NCBI RefSeq assembly: GCF_007997085.1
Contig: NZ_VORR01000008.1
Coordinates: forward strand, 1-64,000
From: Polaribacter sp. IC066
Lineage (GTDB): Bacteria; Bacteroidota; Bacteroidia; Flavobacteriales; Flavobacteriaceae
Direction: 5' to 3'
Length of the DNA: 64,000 nucleotides
Shown: positions 45,034-53,378 of the stretch, in pieces
Layout: each line of letters opens with the position of its first letter
Numbering within the stretch: the stretch's first letter is position 1
Notes under the pieces: generated by a model
Told to the model about the DNA's origin: nothing
Seen by the model: only the letters and a program-made list of their open reading frames with translations
Databases searched by the model: none
Position numbers and translations under genes: made by a program

Positions 45034-45066
45034 AGACCTCACAGGTTTTTTAAACCTGTGAGGTCT
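45034..45066. repeat. Perfect palindrome AGACCTCACAGGTTT
   Basis: AGACCTCACAGGTTT and AAACCTGTGAGGTCT are perfect inverted repeats with a 3-base loop, 13 bases before the gene. The same palindrome type is widespread in flavobacterial intergenic DNA; it is close to a promoter position and could fold in the leader RNA. Confidence 0.65.
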
Positions 45067-45079
45067 GAAAACACAAACT

Positions 45080-45568
45080 ATGAAAGAAAATAAATTAATA
45101 AAAAAAACAACCAACACAATTAGTGCTGGCGCTGATCAAATTTTTGAACAATTTAAAAACAGAGTTTCTAAAATAGGCGATTTAGGATCTAGCACTAAAA
45201 ATAAGTTTGTTGATTATGTTAAGGATGTTTTTAATGTTTTACCGCTATTAGAAAAAGCAGGATTTAGAACAAATCGATTAATTGTAGGGGTTTCAGTGCC
45301 GCCTTCTATAGAAATTCATTTTAGCAGATTTAAAGAAATTGATCAAGAAGATATAGAAGTTTTGTATGAAGAATACAAGGATAAGAAAATGTTTAAATTG
45401 ATTTTAAAAGCATTGCTAATGTCTAATGATTTTCAATCGAAGTTGTCTTCGGATACTTTAGTGTTTTCAGAAACCTGTATTGAAATTTCGATTCCGCCAA
45501 AAGTAAGTATTAAGTATTTAAGAAAAGATATTGTAAGTTTAAATAAGATAGAGGCGGAGTTTGATTAA
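45080..45568 (+). CDS. Unknown protein framed by repeats
   Basis: 162 residues, soluble. Helical N-terminus (about 1-55, KKTTNTISAGADQIFEQFKNRVSKIGDLGSSTKNKFVDYV), then FRTNRLIVGVSVPPSIEIHFSRFKEI and a helical segment, ending ETCIEISIPPKVSIKYLRKD. Two similar strands (VSVPPSIEI and ISIPPKVSI) look like an internal repeat. I do not recognise it. It sits alone inside a nested set of direct and inverted repeats, and the codon use looks native. Confidence 0.6.
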   Translation: MKENKLIKKTTNTISAGADQIFEQFKNRVSKIGDLGSSTKNKFVDYVKDVFNVLPLLEKAGFRTNRLIVGVSVPPSIEIHFSRFKEIDQEDIEVLYEEYKDKKMFKLILKALLMSNDFQSKLSSDTLVFSETCIEISIPPKVSIKYLRKDIVSLNKIEAEFD

Positions 45569-45588
45569 ATAAAATTAAAAAAAAAATC

Positions 45589-45699
45589 AAGAGTGTCATT
45601 TCGAAATGAGCTTTTTTAAGCGATTGAGAAATCACATAAAGCAGAAAACGTAAAGTTGAGCAAGATTATGCGATTTCTCTTAACGTTGAAAAGACAAAA
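45589..45699. repeat. 110-bp direct repeat, copy B
   Basis: AAGAGTGTCATTTCG, then GCGATTGAGAAATCACA, GCGATTTCTC and finally AAAAGACAAAA; it matches copy A with a constant offset of about 670 bases and scattered mismatches. The GAGAAATC/GATTTCTC parts form an internal hairpin. Confidence 0.65.
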
Positions 45700-45728
45700 T
45701 TGTGTCTAAACTTAAAAAGGATACTTTT

Positions 45729-45758
45729 CCTTTGCGAACTTTGCGAAAAAACTTTGCG
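45729..45758. repeat. CGCAAAG-type repeat, right arm (inverted)
   Basis: CCTTTGCGAACTTTGCG followed by AAAAAACTTTGCG, the inverse of the left arm's CGCAAAG units at 44841. Lies 17 bases before the next gene's stop. Confidence 0.5.
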
Positions 45759-45774
45759 TATTTGCTTTAAGTTT

Positions 45775-46167
45775 TTACGCTAAAATTCCATGTTTCTTAA
45801 TCTCATCAATCATGCGCAAAGCACTTTCTTTAATGGTGTTTGCTTTAAATAGAAATGTTTTTTCATACAGTGTGTTTCCTTCAAAAAAAGTTACCTGAAA
45901 ACGGTTGTTTAATTCAAATAATTCAGGTTGTATAAATTCAATTTTCGCAAAAGAAGTTGCCGGAAGATTGTCTAGCTTTTTGCGCAATAAAGAGGTAGTT
46001 TTTGTTTCAGAAAAACCTTGCGAAACAACGACTATCATTTCTATAGCCACCTTTTTATTGTTAATAATGTATACATTCCAATCATTTGTTTTATAAATAT
46101 CATTGTATTCATAAACAACGGCCATTTCTATGTTGGTAACTTCAGGAATAATTATATCTTTTTTCAC
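45775..46167 (-). CDS. Small soluble protein of unknown function
   Basis: 130 residues: MKKDIIIPEVTNIEMAVVYEYNDIYKTNDWNVYIINNKKVAIEMIVVVSQGF, then LPATSFAKIEFIQPEL and a beta-rich remainder ending IDEIKKHGILA. It has a compact alpha/beta look and no signal peptide. Relatives near pheS in flavobacteria carry misleading names such as phenylalanyl-tRNA synthetase subunit; I see nothing catalytic. pheS is 1.4 kb upstream, in the same direction. Confidence 0.65.
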   Translation of the reverse strand: MKKDIIIPEVTNIEMAVVYEYNDIYKTNDWNVYIINNKKVAIEMIVVVSQGFSETKTTSLLRKKLDNLPATSFAKIEFIQPELFELNNRFQVTFFEGNTLYEKTFLFKANTIKESALRMIDEIKKHGILA

Positions 46168-46355
46168 TTTATTGCTTTTTCTTTATATTCTTTTGGGTGA
46201 TAAAATTGAGGTGAATCAATGAAATTATCATAAGAATAAGGATGTTATTTTTTTGGTTTTTAAAAGGGATAAATTCAAAAGAGTAGGTAACCCAAAGACA
46301 ATTAATCCAATCTTTAAGCTAACTAAACTAATTGATTTTTTTTAATTAGTTTCAA

Positions 46356-46613
46356 TTACCAAACTTTATAGAAATCTTCTTTAGAAATTACATCACCATC
46401 ACAGTCATCAATCGTTAATGTATCTTCACATAAACCACCAAATTCGTCTTCAAGATTGTCTTCAGCATATTTTAAAATTTTTCCGCTTTTGTAAACCGTT
46501 ATTTGTTTTAGAACTTCGTCAGCATCATTCGTTTCAAAATACCAAGTAGAGGTTCCCCAGTTTGCGTATTCATCATCTCTATTTTCGTCCCAAAATTGTG
46601 TAAAGTAGTTCAT
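46356..46613 (-). CDS. Small acidic protein, DUF6881-like
   Basis: 85 residues, strongly acidic: YANWGTSTWYFETNDADEVLKQITVYKSGKILKYAEDNLEDEFGGL, ending ISKEDFYKVW. The pattern of an aromatic-rich strand followed by VLKQI(T/E)VY.(S/N)GKILKY and ISKE(D/E)FYKVW is that of DUF6881, an immunity-protein-like family of unknown role. No toxin gene is adjacent. The assignment is from pattern only. Confidence 0.55.
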   Translation of the reverse strand: MNYFTQFWDENRDDEYANWGTSTWYFETNDADEVLKQITVYKSGKILKYAEDNLEDEFGGLCEDTLTIDDCDGDVISKEDFYKVW

Positions 46614-46759
46614 TGTATAAATTATTTTTGATTTTTTATTTGTTTTATCATATCTTTCTATGAATTCGCAATTGAGCTACTTTAAATTTAGCTGTTTAAA
46701 AATAAGATAAAACGCTCTAATTTACTGTAAAGTAGTTTGTTTTAGTGTCTCATTAATTT

Positions 46760-47199
46760 TTAGAACTCGTTTCTTATTTTTAAAAGAGTGTCAGTTGTTA
46801 ATAACCAATGTATAGCTCTTTTTTTTGAGCCATTTATTAATTTTTTATCAGCAGTCCAAACTGGCGCATTTAACGCTAAAGAAAGTGCTACAAATAGAGT
46901 CTCAACTCATTCATGTTTTGAGTTAATTTAAAAGCATCATTCCAAGCAGATCGTTGAACATTTATAATATCAATTAATTCAATTTTTTTGAATACAATTC
47001 GGATTAAAAAATCGAAATCTTTTTCAGAATATCATGATATTTTTAATAATTTATTTTGATGATTTTTAAGGTTTTCTAGTACAAAAGTTGGCGAATAAAA
47101 GTCAAAAACTCCTATAGAATTAGGTAAAAGGTCTCTAATTTTTCTTTCGGGATTAAGCAATCCACTAAAAATGATATTAGTGTCTACAACAATTTTCAC
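46760..47199 (-). pseudogene. PIN-domain toxin (VapC-like), decayed
   Basis: Starts GTG: MKIVVDTNIIFSGLLNPERKIRD, the PIN-domain first acidic residue (VVDTN). The frame then runs into TGA after NHQNKLLKIS, resumes YSEKDFDFLIRIVFKKIELID, and is shifted near DAFKLTQNMNELR; in another frame it ends TLFVALSLALNAPVWTADKKLING and then WLLTTDTLLKIRNEF. At least one nonsense and one frameshift are needed, so it is inactive. It begins 1 base after the antitoxin stop, the classic VapBC order. Confidence 0.75.
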
Positions 47200-47200
47200 T

Positions 47201-47400
47201 TCAGAAATCTATTACCGTTTTTTGCCACTAAGAATTATTTATTTCTGTAGAAATTTCATCAATCTGCTTTTGAGAAGCTTTACTTTTTGACGCTATTTCC
47301 CGAAATTTTAAATAATCTAAAATTCTTTGCCCCCCCCATAACATACCGCATCCGAAGGGATTTTAATTAATATTTCGTTATTTGTTCTTTCAATTTGCAT
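47201..47400 (-). pseudogene. VapB-type antitoxin, decayed
   Basis: MQIERTNNEILIKIPSDAV, then a frameshift near a run of eight G (47330-47337 as C on the plus strand), continuing QRILDYLKFREIASKSKASQKQIDEISTEINNS, a TAG in place of a tryptophan codon, and WQKTVIDF. The pattern matches small antitoxins that precede PIN toxins in Bacteroidota (KYLEATSKSKAKQEDIDKLADE, NSNWW type). Frame disruption means no functional product is expected. Confidence 0.7.
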
Positions 47401-47526
47401 ATTTAAATATAATCTTTTTTTATCAGATAGATTATTTTTTGTGAATATTGATGAATATAAACATTCTTATAAATTAAATAACTCCTTTTCGAATCCTTTA
47501 TTGAGTAAAAACGTAATGATAAGTTG

Positions 47527-48546
47527 TTATATAACCGACTTAAATTGTTCTAAAAAACGCTTGTCATTTTCGTAAAACATTCTGATATCTGGTATTTGAT
47601 ATAAGAGCATTGCTATACGTTCAATTCCCATTCCAAAGGCATAACCAGAATATTTAGTAGGATCAATGTTGCAATTTTTAAGCACATTGGGGTCTACCAT
47701 TCCGCAGCCCATAATTTCTAGCCAACCTGTTCCTTTGGTAATTCTATAATCGGTTTCTGTCTCCAATCCCCAATAAATGTCTACTTCTGCACTTGGCTCT
47801 GTAAAAGGGAAGTAAGAAGGACGTAATCTAATTTTAGATTTGCCAAACATTTCTTTTGTAAAATATAAAAGTGTTTGTTTTAAATCGGCAAAAGAAACAT
47901 CTGTATCAATGTATAAACCCTCTACCTGATGAAAAATACAATGCGCACGGGCAGAAATATCTTCATTTCTAAAAACTCTTCCAGGAGAAATGGTTCTAAT
48001 TGGTGGTTTATTTTCTTCCATATAGCGAACTTGCACAGAAGATGTATGTGTTCTCAATAAAATATCTGGGTTCTGCTCAATAAAAAACGTGTCTTGCATA
48101 TCTCTTGCCGGATGGTATTCTGGCAAGTTTAACGCTGTAAAATTGTGCCAATCATCTTCAATTTCTGGGCCTTCAGAAACGGTAAAACCAATTCTATTAA
48201 AAACCTCAACAATTTTATTTTTTACTAATGATATTGGGTGGCGAGAACCTAGTTCAATAGGTTCAGAAGGACGCGTTAAATCTCCGTAAAAAGATTGCTG
48301 ACTTGTAGAATTGTCTAGTGCATCTGATAATTCTGCTACTTTTTCTTCCGCAGACTTTTTTAAGTTGTTTAATGCTTGTCCAAAATCTTTACGCATTGCT
48401 GCATCTACATTCTTAAATTCTGCAAATAAATCTTTTAGTAAACCTTTACTTCCTAAATATTTAATTCTAAAAGTTTCTACTTCATCTTTGGTCGTTGCTT
48501 TAAAAGCGTTTACATCACCAATAAGTTCTTTTACTTTGTCTAGCAT
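47527..48546 (-). CDS. pheS: Phenylalanyl-tRNA synthetase alpha subunit
   Basis: 339 residues. Class II synthetase, catalytic subunit of the alpha2-beta2 enzyme. N-terminal coiled coil (about 1-85), then SLVKNKIVEVFNRIGFTVSEGPEIEDDWHNFTALNLPEYHPARDMQDTFF, TSSVQVRYM, ISPGRVFRNEDISARAHCIFHQVEGL, and a C-terminal FGMGIERIAMLLYQIPDIRMF (motif 3). pheT is not in the window; in this organism the subunits must be unlinked. Confidence 0.96.
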   Translation of the reverse strand: MLDKVKELIGDVNAFKATTKDEVETFRIKYLGSKGLLKDLFAEFKNVDAAMRKDFGQALNNLKKSAEEKVAELSDALDNSTSQQSFYGDLTRPSEPIELGSRHPISLVKNKIVEVFNRIGFTVSEGPEIEDDWHNFTALNLPEYHPARDMQDTFFIEQNPDILLRTHTSSVQVRYMEENKPPIRTISPGRVFRNEDISARAHCIFHQVEGLYIDTDVSFADLKQTLLYFTKEMFGKSKIRLRPSYFPFTEPSAEVDIYWGLETETDYRITKGTGWLEIMGCGMVDPNVLKNCNIDPTKYSGYAFGMGIERIAMLLYQIPDIRMFYENDKRFLEQFKSVI

Positions 48547-48680
48547 TAGCTATTAAATTAGACGGCGAATTTACACATTTTTATTTTTGTTGAATCTAAT
48601 TTTTGAGTTGAATACTTAATTTTATTAAAGTTTTACGCTATAAAATTAATATATTGTAAGTTATAAAAACGGAATTAAAA

Positions 48681-51600
48681 ATGAAGGAAAAGATCTTATC
48701 CAATTTAAAAAATTTTGCATTTAAGGAGGTTACTTTTGATAAGTTAATGCAAAAAAGAATTAATAAGGTATTAATAGTTTGTTCTAATTACGATTATTAT
48801 ATGCTTGAAGAAGATGGTAGAATCGAGGAACGAATTTTTGATGAATACACTTCTTTAAACTTAAGGCATCCACCAAATTTTATTCATGCAAATTCTGCCA
48901 AAAGAGCCATTAAAATGATGGAATCTCATCAAATTGATATTGTAATTACTTGGTTAGATATTGGTAACTATAATGCTTTTGAAACATCAAAAAAAATAAA
49001 AGAAGCCTTTCCAGAGGTTACAATTGCTGCTTTAAGTTATCATTCTTCGTTATTAAGAAGTAAACTTCAAAAGGAAAATACAGATAGTATAGATTTTGTT
49101 TTTCATTGGAACGGAAATGCAGATATCTTTTTGGCGATTATAAAATTAACAGAAGATAGAATGAATGCCGAAGTCGATATTAATGTTGTTGGTGTTAAAG
49201 CCATCTTGTTAGTAGAAGACTCGCTAAAATTTTATTCTAGATATATTCCTCTTATTTATAAAGTGATCCTTAAACAAACACAAGGGTTTATGTCTGAAGG
49301 ATTAAACGAGCATAGAAAAATGATGTTAATGCGAGGAAGACCAAAAATTTTACTAGCTACAACCTTTGAGGAAGGTATTGGTTTGTTTGACACGTATAAA
49401 GATAATTTGTTAGGCGTAATATCGGATGTTAATTATTATAAAGATGGCGTTAGAAATAAAGAAGCAGGATTTTTACTTTTAGATTATGTACGAAAATACA
49501 AACGGTATTTTCCTTTTTTAATTCAATCTTCTAATGCGGATAATGAAAAACGAGCGTTAGAGCTGAAAGGTAAGTTTTTATATAAACATTCAGAAACTTT
49601 AGGGGTTGATATAAAGAATTATATTATTAAATATTTTGCTTTTGGAGACTTTGAGTTTTGGGATCCTAGGCAAATGAAAGTTTTAGCAACCGCTAAAGAT
49701 TTAAGTGAATTTCAAAAAGCAATAAAGGTTGTTACCGAAGATTGCTTGATGTATCACGCAACAAGAAGCGAGTATTCTAAATGGTTAAAATCAAGAGCCC
49801 TTTTTCCTTTAGCAAATTTATTGAACGTTATAGAATATGATGAATTTGAAAACAATGATCAAATAAGAGACTTCTTAATTAATTCTATAAAAGCTTATCG
49901 AGTGTATAGGTCTAGAGGTGTAATTGTAAAATTTAACAAATATAAATACGATGAGTTTGTTGGCTATGCAAGAATAGGTGAAGGTGCTTTAGGAGGAAAA
50001 GCAAGAGGTTTAGCTTTTATAGATTCATTTTTAAAGCGTAATAATTTATATAATAAGTTTGAAAATGTAAGCATAACCATACCAAGAACCGTTGTAATAA
50101 GTACCGACGTTTTTGATCAGTTTATAGATACCCACAAACTAATTAAATTTGCCGCAGAATGCTCAGACGATGATAAAATACTACACGAATTTATTTCAAA
50201 GGATTTACCAGAATGGGCGCTAGAAGATATTAAAGCATTTTTAAAGACAACAAAATGCCCTATTGCTGTACGTTCTTCTAGTATGTTAGAAGATTCAAAT
50301 TACCAACCATTTGCAGGGGTTTTTGCAACGTATATGATTCCCAATTCTGAAATAGACAAAAAAGTTGAAATGGTTTCTAATGCAGTTAAATCGGTGATTG
50401 CATCTGCTTTTTTTGAAAATAGTAAATCATATTTAAAAGCAATATCTCATACAATAGAAGAAGATAAAATGGCTGTAATCTTACAAGAAGTTACAGGGAA
50501 ACAATACCAAGATGTATATTATCCAAATATTTCGGGAGTAGCACGTTCTATTAATTTTTATCCTATTGGAGACGAAAAAGCAAGTGAAGGCATTGCTAAT
50601 ATTGCTTTAGGGTTAGGAGAAATAATTGTAGGCGGCGGACAAACACTGCGTTTTTCGCCCTATTATCCGAAGAAAGTCTTGCAATTATCTTCTCCAGGAT
50701 CAACGCAAAGAGATACGCAACAGTATTTTTATGGTTTAGATTTAGATCCAGATAGTTATAAAGTTTCAACCAGTGAAGCGATCAATAAAAAGAAAATAAC
50801 TATTAGAAAAGCAGAAAATCACGGTTCCTTAAAGTTTGTTGCATCAACCTACGATTTACAAAACAACACTATCAGACCCGGTGTAATGCATGACGGAGTT
50901 CGTGTAATTACGTTTGATAATATTTTGAAATACAATACGTTTCCGTTGCCAGAAATTTTACAAGAACTTTTACGTGTTGGGCAACGAGAAATGAGAAATC
51001 CAATAGAAATAGAGTTTGCTATAAAATTAGATGTGCCGTCAGGAAAACCAAAAGAATTTAGCTTTTTACAGATAAGACCCATCATAGAAAGTGTGGAAAC
51101 GGTTACTAAATTACCTGAAAATTTAGATATTTCTGAAACCATTATTTATTCTGAATCTGCTTTAGGAAATGGGAAATATGAAAATATTTGCGATGTAGTT
51201 TACGTAAAACCAGAAACTTTTGATGCTGTTAATACAAGAGATATTGCCAATGCAGTTGAAGAAATTAATAAAAAATTTGTGGCGCTAGACAAACCTTATA
51301 TTTTAATTGGTCCTGGACGTTGGGGATCAAGCGATTCTTGGTTGGGAATTCCTGTGCTTTGGTCTCAAATTTCAGCAGCAAAAATAATAGTAGAATCAGG
51401 TTTAAATAACTTTAGAATAGATCCAAGTCAAGGAACCCATTTTTTTCAAAATTTAACTTCCTTTAAAGTGGGGTATTTAACGATAAATCCGTTTATAGAC
51501 GATGGTTTTTTTGATGTAGCGTATTTAAATAAACATGATGCCGTTTTTGAAGATTCTTATTTGAGGCATATTTCCTTTAAAAATTCACTTACTGCTATTA

Positions 51601-51686
51601 TTGATGGTAAAAATAATAAAGCAGCTATTTTTAAAGAAGGAATTTCATTAGGCAGCAGTAATAAGAATGTAGAAGAAACATTTTAA
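48681..51686 (+). CDS. Receiver-like and PEP/pyruvate-binding (PPDK_N) domain protein
   Basis: 1001 residues. Residues about 25-140 are a degenerate receiver-like domain (KVLIVCSNYDYYM). About 175-330 is a second receiver with VVGVKAILLVEDSLKFYS and the acceptor-type Asp in LGVISDVNYYKDG. From about 430 it has the ATP-grasp PPDK_N part (GEGALGGKARGLAFIDSFL, PIAVRSSSMLEDSNYQPFAGVFATYM) and a C-terminal GRWGSSDSWLG block. The phosphohistidine swivel domain (TxGGxxSH) and the PEP-binding TIM barrel of true PEP synthase are absent. Annotations calling it PEP synthase would overstate it. The role is unknown; signalling coupled to nucleotide/PEP binding is an inference. Confidence 0.8.
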   Translation: MKEKILSNLKNFAFKEVTFDKLMQKRINKVLIVCSNYDYYMLEEDGRIEERIFDEYTSLNLRHPPNFIHANSAKRAIKMMESHQIDIVITWLDIGNYNAFETSKKIKEAFPEVTIAALSYHSSLLRSKLQKENTDSIDFVFHWNGNADIFLAIIKLTEDRMNAEVDINVVGVKAILLVEDSLKFYSRYIPLIYKVILKQTQGFMSEGLNEHRKMMLMRGRPKILLATTFEEGIGLFDTYKDNLLGVISDVNYYKDGVRNKEAGFLLLDYVRKYKRYFPFLIQSSNADNEKRALELKGKFLYKHSETLGVDIKNYIIKYFAFGDFEFWDPRQMKVLATAKDLSEFQKAIKVVTEDCLMYHATRSEYSKWLKSRALFPLANLLNVIEYDEFENNDQIRDFLINSIKAYRVYRSRGVIVKFNKYKYDEFVGYARIGEGALGGKARGLAFIDSFLKRNNLYNKFENVSITIPRTVVISTDVFDQFIDTHKLIKFAAECSDDDKILHEFISKDLPEWALEDIKAFLKTTKCPIAVRSSSMLEDSNYQPFAGVFATYMIPNSEIDKKVEMVSNAVKSVIASAFFENSKSYLKAISHTIEEDKMAVILQEVTGKQYQDVYYPNISGVARSINFYPIGDEKASEGIANIALGLGEIIVGGGQTLRFSPYYPKKVLQLSSPGSTQRDTQQYFYGLDLDPDSYKVSTSEAINKKKITIRKAENHGSLKFVASTYDLQNNTIRPGVMHDGVRVITFDNILKYNTFPLPEILQELLRVGQREMRNPIEIEFAIKLDVPSGKPKEFSFLQIRPIIESVETVTKLPENLDISETIIYSESALGNGKYENICDVVYVKPETFDAVNTRDIANAVEEINKKFVALDKPYILIGPGRWGSSDSWLGIPVLWSQISAAKIIVESGLNNFRIDPSQGTHFFQNLTSFKVGYLTINPFIDDGFFDVAYLNKHDAVFEDSYLRHISFKNSLTAIIDGKNNKAAIFKEGISLGSSNKNVEETF

Positions 51687-51834
51687 GAATGACCATTATA
51701 AAGGTTTATGCAGAATAGATAATAAAAAAAGGATTTTAAATGAATACATATTCAAATTCGCAAAAAACGTTTAATTTATTGTTAAATATTTAAAAACACA
51801 ATACCTATTTTATTTAATAATCGATTTTAAAATG

Positions 51835-51842
51835 TATTTTTG
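51835..51842 (+). promoter_or_regulatory. -7 element TATTTTTG upstream of the first gdhA
   Basis: TATTTTTG matches TAnnTTTG and lies about 41 bases before the gdhA start. Confidence 0.55.
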
Positions 51843-51883
51843 ATATGAAATTTATTGAATAAAAAGTTAATAAGTATATCAGT

Positions 51884-53221
51884 ATGAATGTAAAAGAAAT
51901 TTTAACGAATTTAGAAACTAAACACCCTGGGGAAAAAGAATATTTACAGGCTGTTGAAGAGGTTTTAGAGTCTATTGAAACTATATATAATGAAAATCCA
52001 CAGTACGAAGCGGCTAAAATTATTGAGCGTTTAGTAGAACCCGATAGAATTTTAACATTTAGAGTTTCTTGGATTGATGATTCTGGCCAGGTTCATGTAA
52101 ATATAGGGCATAGAGTACAATTTAATAATGCAATAGGACCTTATAAAGGAGGAATCCGTTTACACCCAAGTGTAAATTTAAGTATTTTAAAGTTTTTAGG
52201 ATTTGAGCAAATATTTAAAAATGCTTTAACAACGTTGCCAATGGGCGGTGGAAAAGGTGGTTCAGATTTTAATCCTAAAGGAAAATCGGACACTGAAATT
52301 ATGCGTTTCTGTCAGGCATTTATGTTAGAGTTATGGAGAATGATTGGGCCAAGTACAGATGTACCAGCAGGAGATATTGGAACTGGGGGTAGAGAAATTG
52401 GTTTTATGTATGGTATGTATAAAAAACTACAACAAGACCATACAGGCGTTTTTACAGGAAAGGGTTTAAATTGGGGAGGAAGCTTAATTAGACCAGAAGC
52501 AACAGGTTTTGGTGGCGTTTACTTTACAAAAGAAATGTTAGAAACCAAAAACGATAGCTTTAAAGGAAAAACAATTGCACTCTCTGGTTTCGGAAATGTA
52601 ACTTGGGGTGTTGCTTTAAAGATTACCGAATTAGGCGGAAAAGTAGTTACAATCTCTGGTCCGGACGGATATATTCACGATGAAAGAGGTTTAGATGAAG
52701 ATAAAATAAGTTACTTATTACAGTTAAGAGCCTCTAATAACGATATTGTTTCTCCGTACGCAGTTGAGTTTCCAGAAGCTAAATTTTACGCAAATGAAAA
52801 ACCTTGGAGCGTAAAATGTGATATTGCAATGCCTTGTGCAACACAAAATGAATTAAACGGAGAAGATGCAATAAAATTAGTTGCAAATGGTGTACAATAC
52901 ATTGCAGAAGTTTCTAACATGGGTTGTACGTCAGAGGCTGTTCATTTATTTCATAAGGCTAAAATTTTATATGGACCAGGTAAAGCGGTAAATGCTGGTG
53001 GCGTTGCAACTTCTGGTTTAGAAATGTCTCAAAACGCAATGAAGCTAAACTGGACGAAAGAAGAGGTAGATGCTAAATTGCTTCAAATAATGCATTCTAT
53101 TCATACAGCATGTTTAAAATACGGAACAGAAGAGGATGGCTATATAAATTATGCTAAAGGAGCAAATATTGCGGGCTTTATTAAAGTAGCAGATTCTATG
53201 CTAGATTTAGGAGTTATATAA
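51884..53221 (+). CDS. gdhA: Glutamate dehydrogenase, hexameric NADP type (copy 1)
   Basis: 445 residues. Interconverts 2-oxoglutarate plus ammonia and glutamate. Active-site signature TTLPMGGGKGGSDFNPKG with the catalytic Lys, AGDIGTGGREIGFMYG, and the cofactor-binding GFGNVTWGVA. The C-terminal part has GPGKAVNAGGVATSGLEMSQNA. Coenzyme choice is not certain from sequence. Followed by a second gdhA in tandem, each with its own terminator. Confidence 0.94.
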   Translation: MNVKEILTNLETKHPGEKEYLQAVEEVLESIETIYNENPQYEAAKIIERLVEPDRILTFRVSWIDDSGQVHVNIGHRVQFNNAIGPYKGGIRLHPSVNLSILKFLGFEQIFKNALTTLPMGGGKGGSDFNPKGKSDTEIMRFCQAFMLELWRMIGPSTDVPAGDIGTGGREIGFMYGMYKKLQQDHTGVFTGKGLNWGGSLIRPEATGFGGVYFTKEMLETKNDSFKGKTIALSGFGNVTWGVALKITELGGKVVTISGPDGYIHDERGLDEDKISYLLQLRASNNDIVSPYAVEFPEAKFYANEKPWSVKCDIAMPCATQNELNGEDAIKLVANGVQYIAEVSNMGCTSEAVHLFHKAKILYGPGKAVNAGGVATSGLEMSQNAMKLNWTKEEVDAKLLQIMHSIHTACLKYGTEEDGYINYAKGANIAGFIKVADSMLDLGVI

Positions 53222-53239
53222 AAAAGATATTTTGAAAAC

Positions 53240-53270
53240 TAAAACGCATTATTTTTATGATGCGTTTTTC
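53240..53270 (+). terminator. Terminator of the first gdhA
   Basis: AAAACGCATTA / TGATGCGTTTTT hairpin with T tail. The stem core GCAT...ATGC is shared with three later terminators. Confidence 0.8.
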
Positions 53271-53378
53271 TTGCTTCTTGTAGAAATATTAAATGTGAGA
53301 TTTATAAGGATCTAAATTTCGTTATACTGAAATATTATTATCTTTACAGTATAAAATTTACAAAATTCATAAAAAACG

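Noticed and set aside
48681..51686. Full PEP synthase or pyruvate phosphate dikinase
   Set aside because: The phosphohistidine and TIM-barrel domains are missing.
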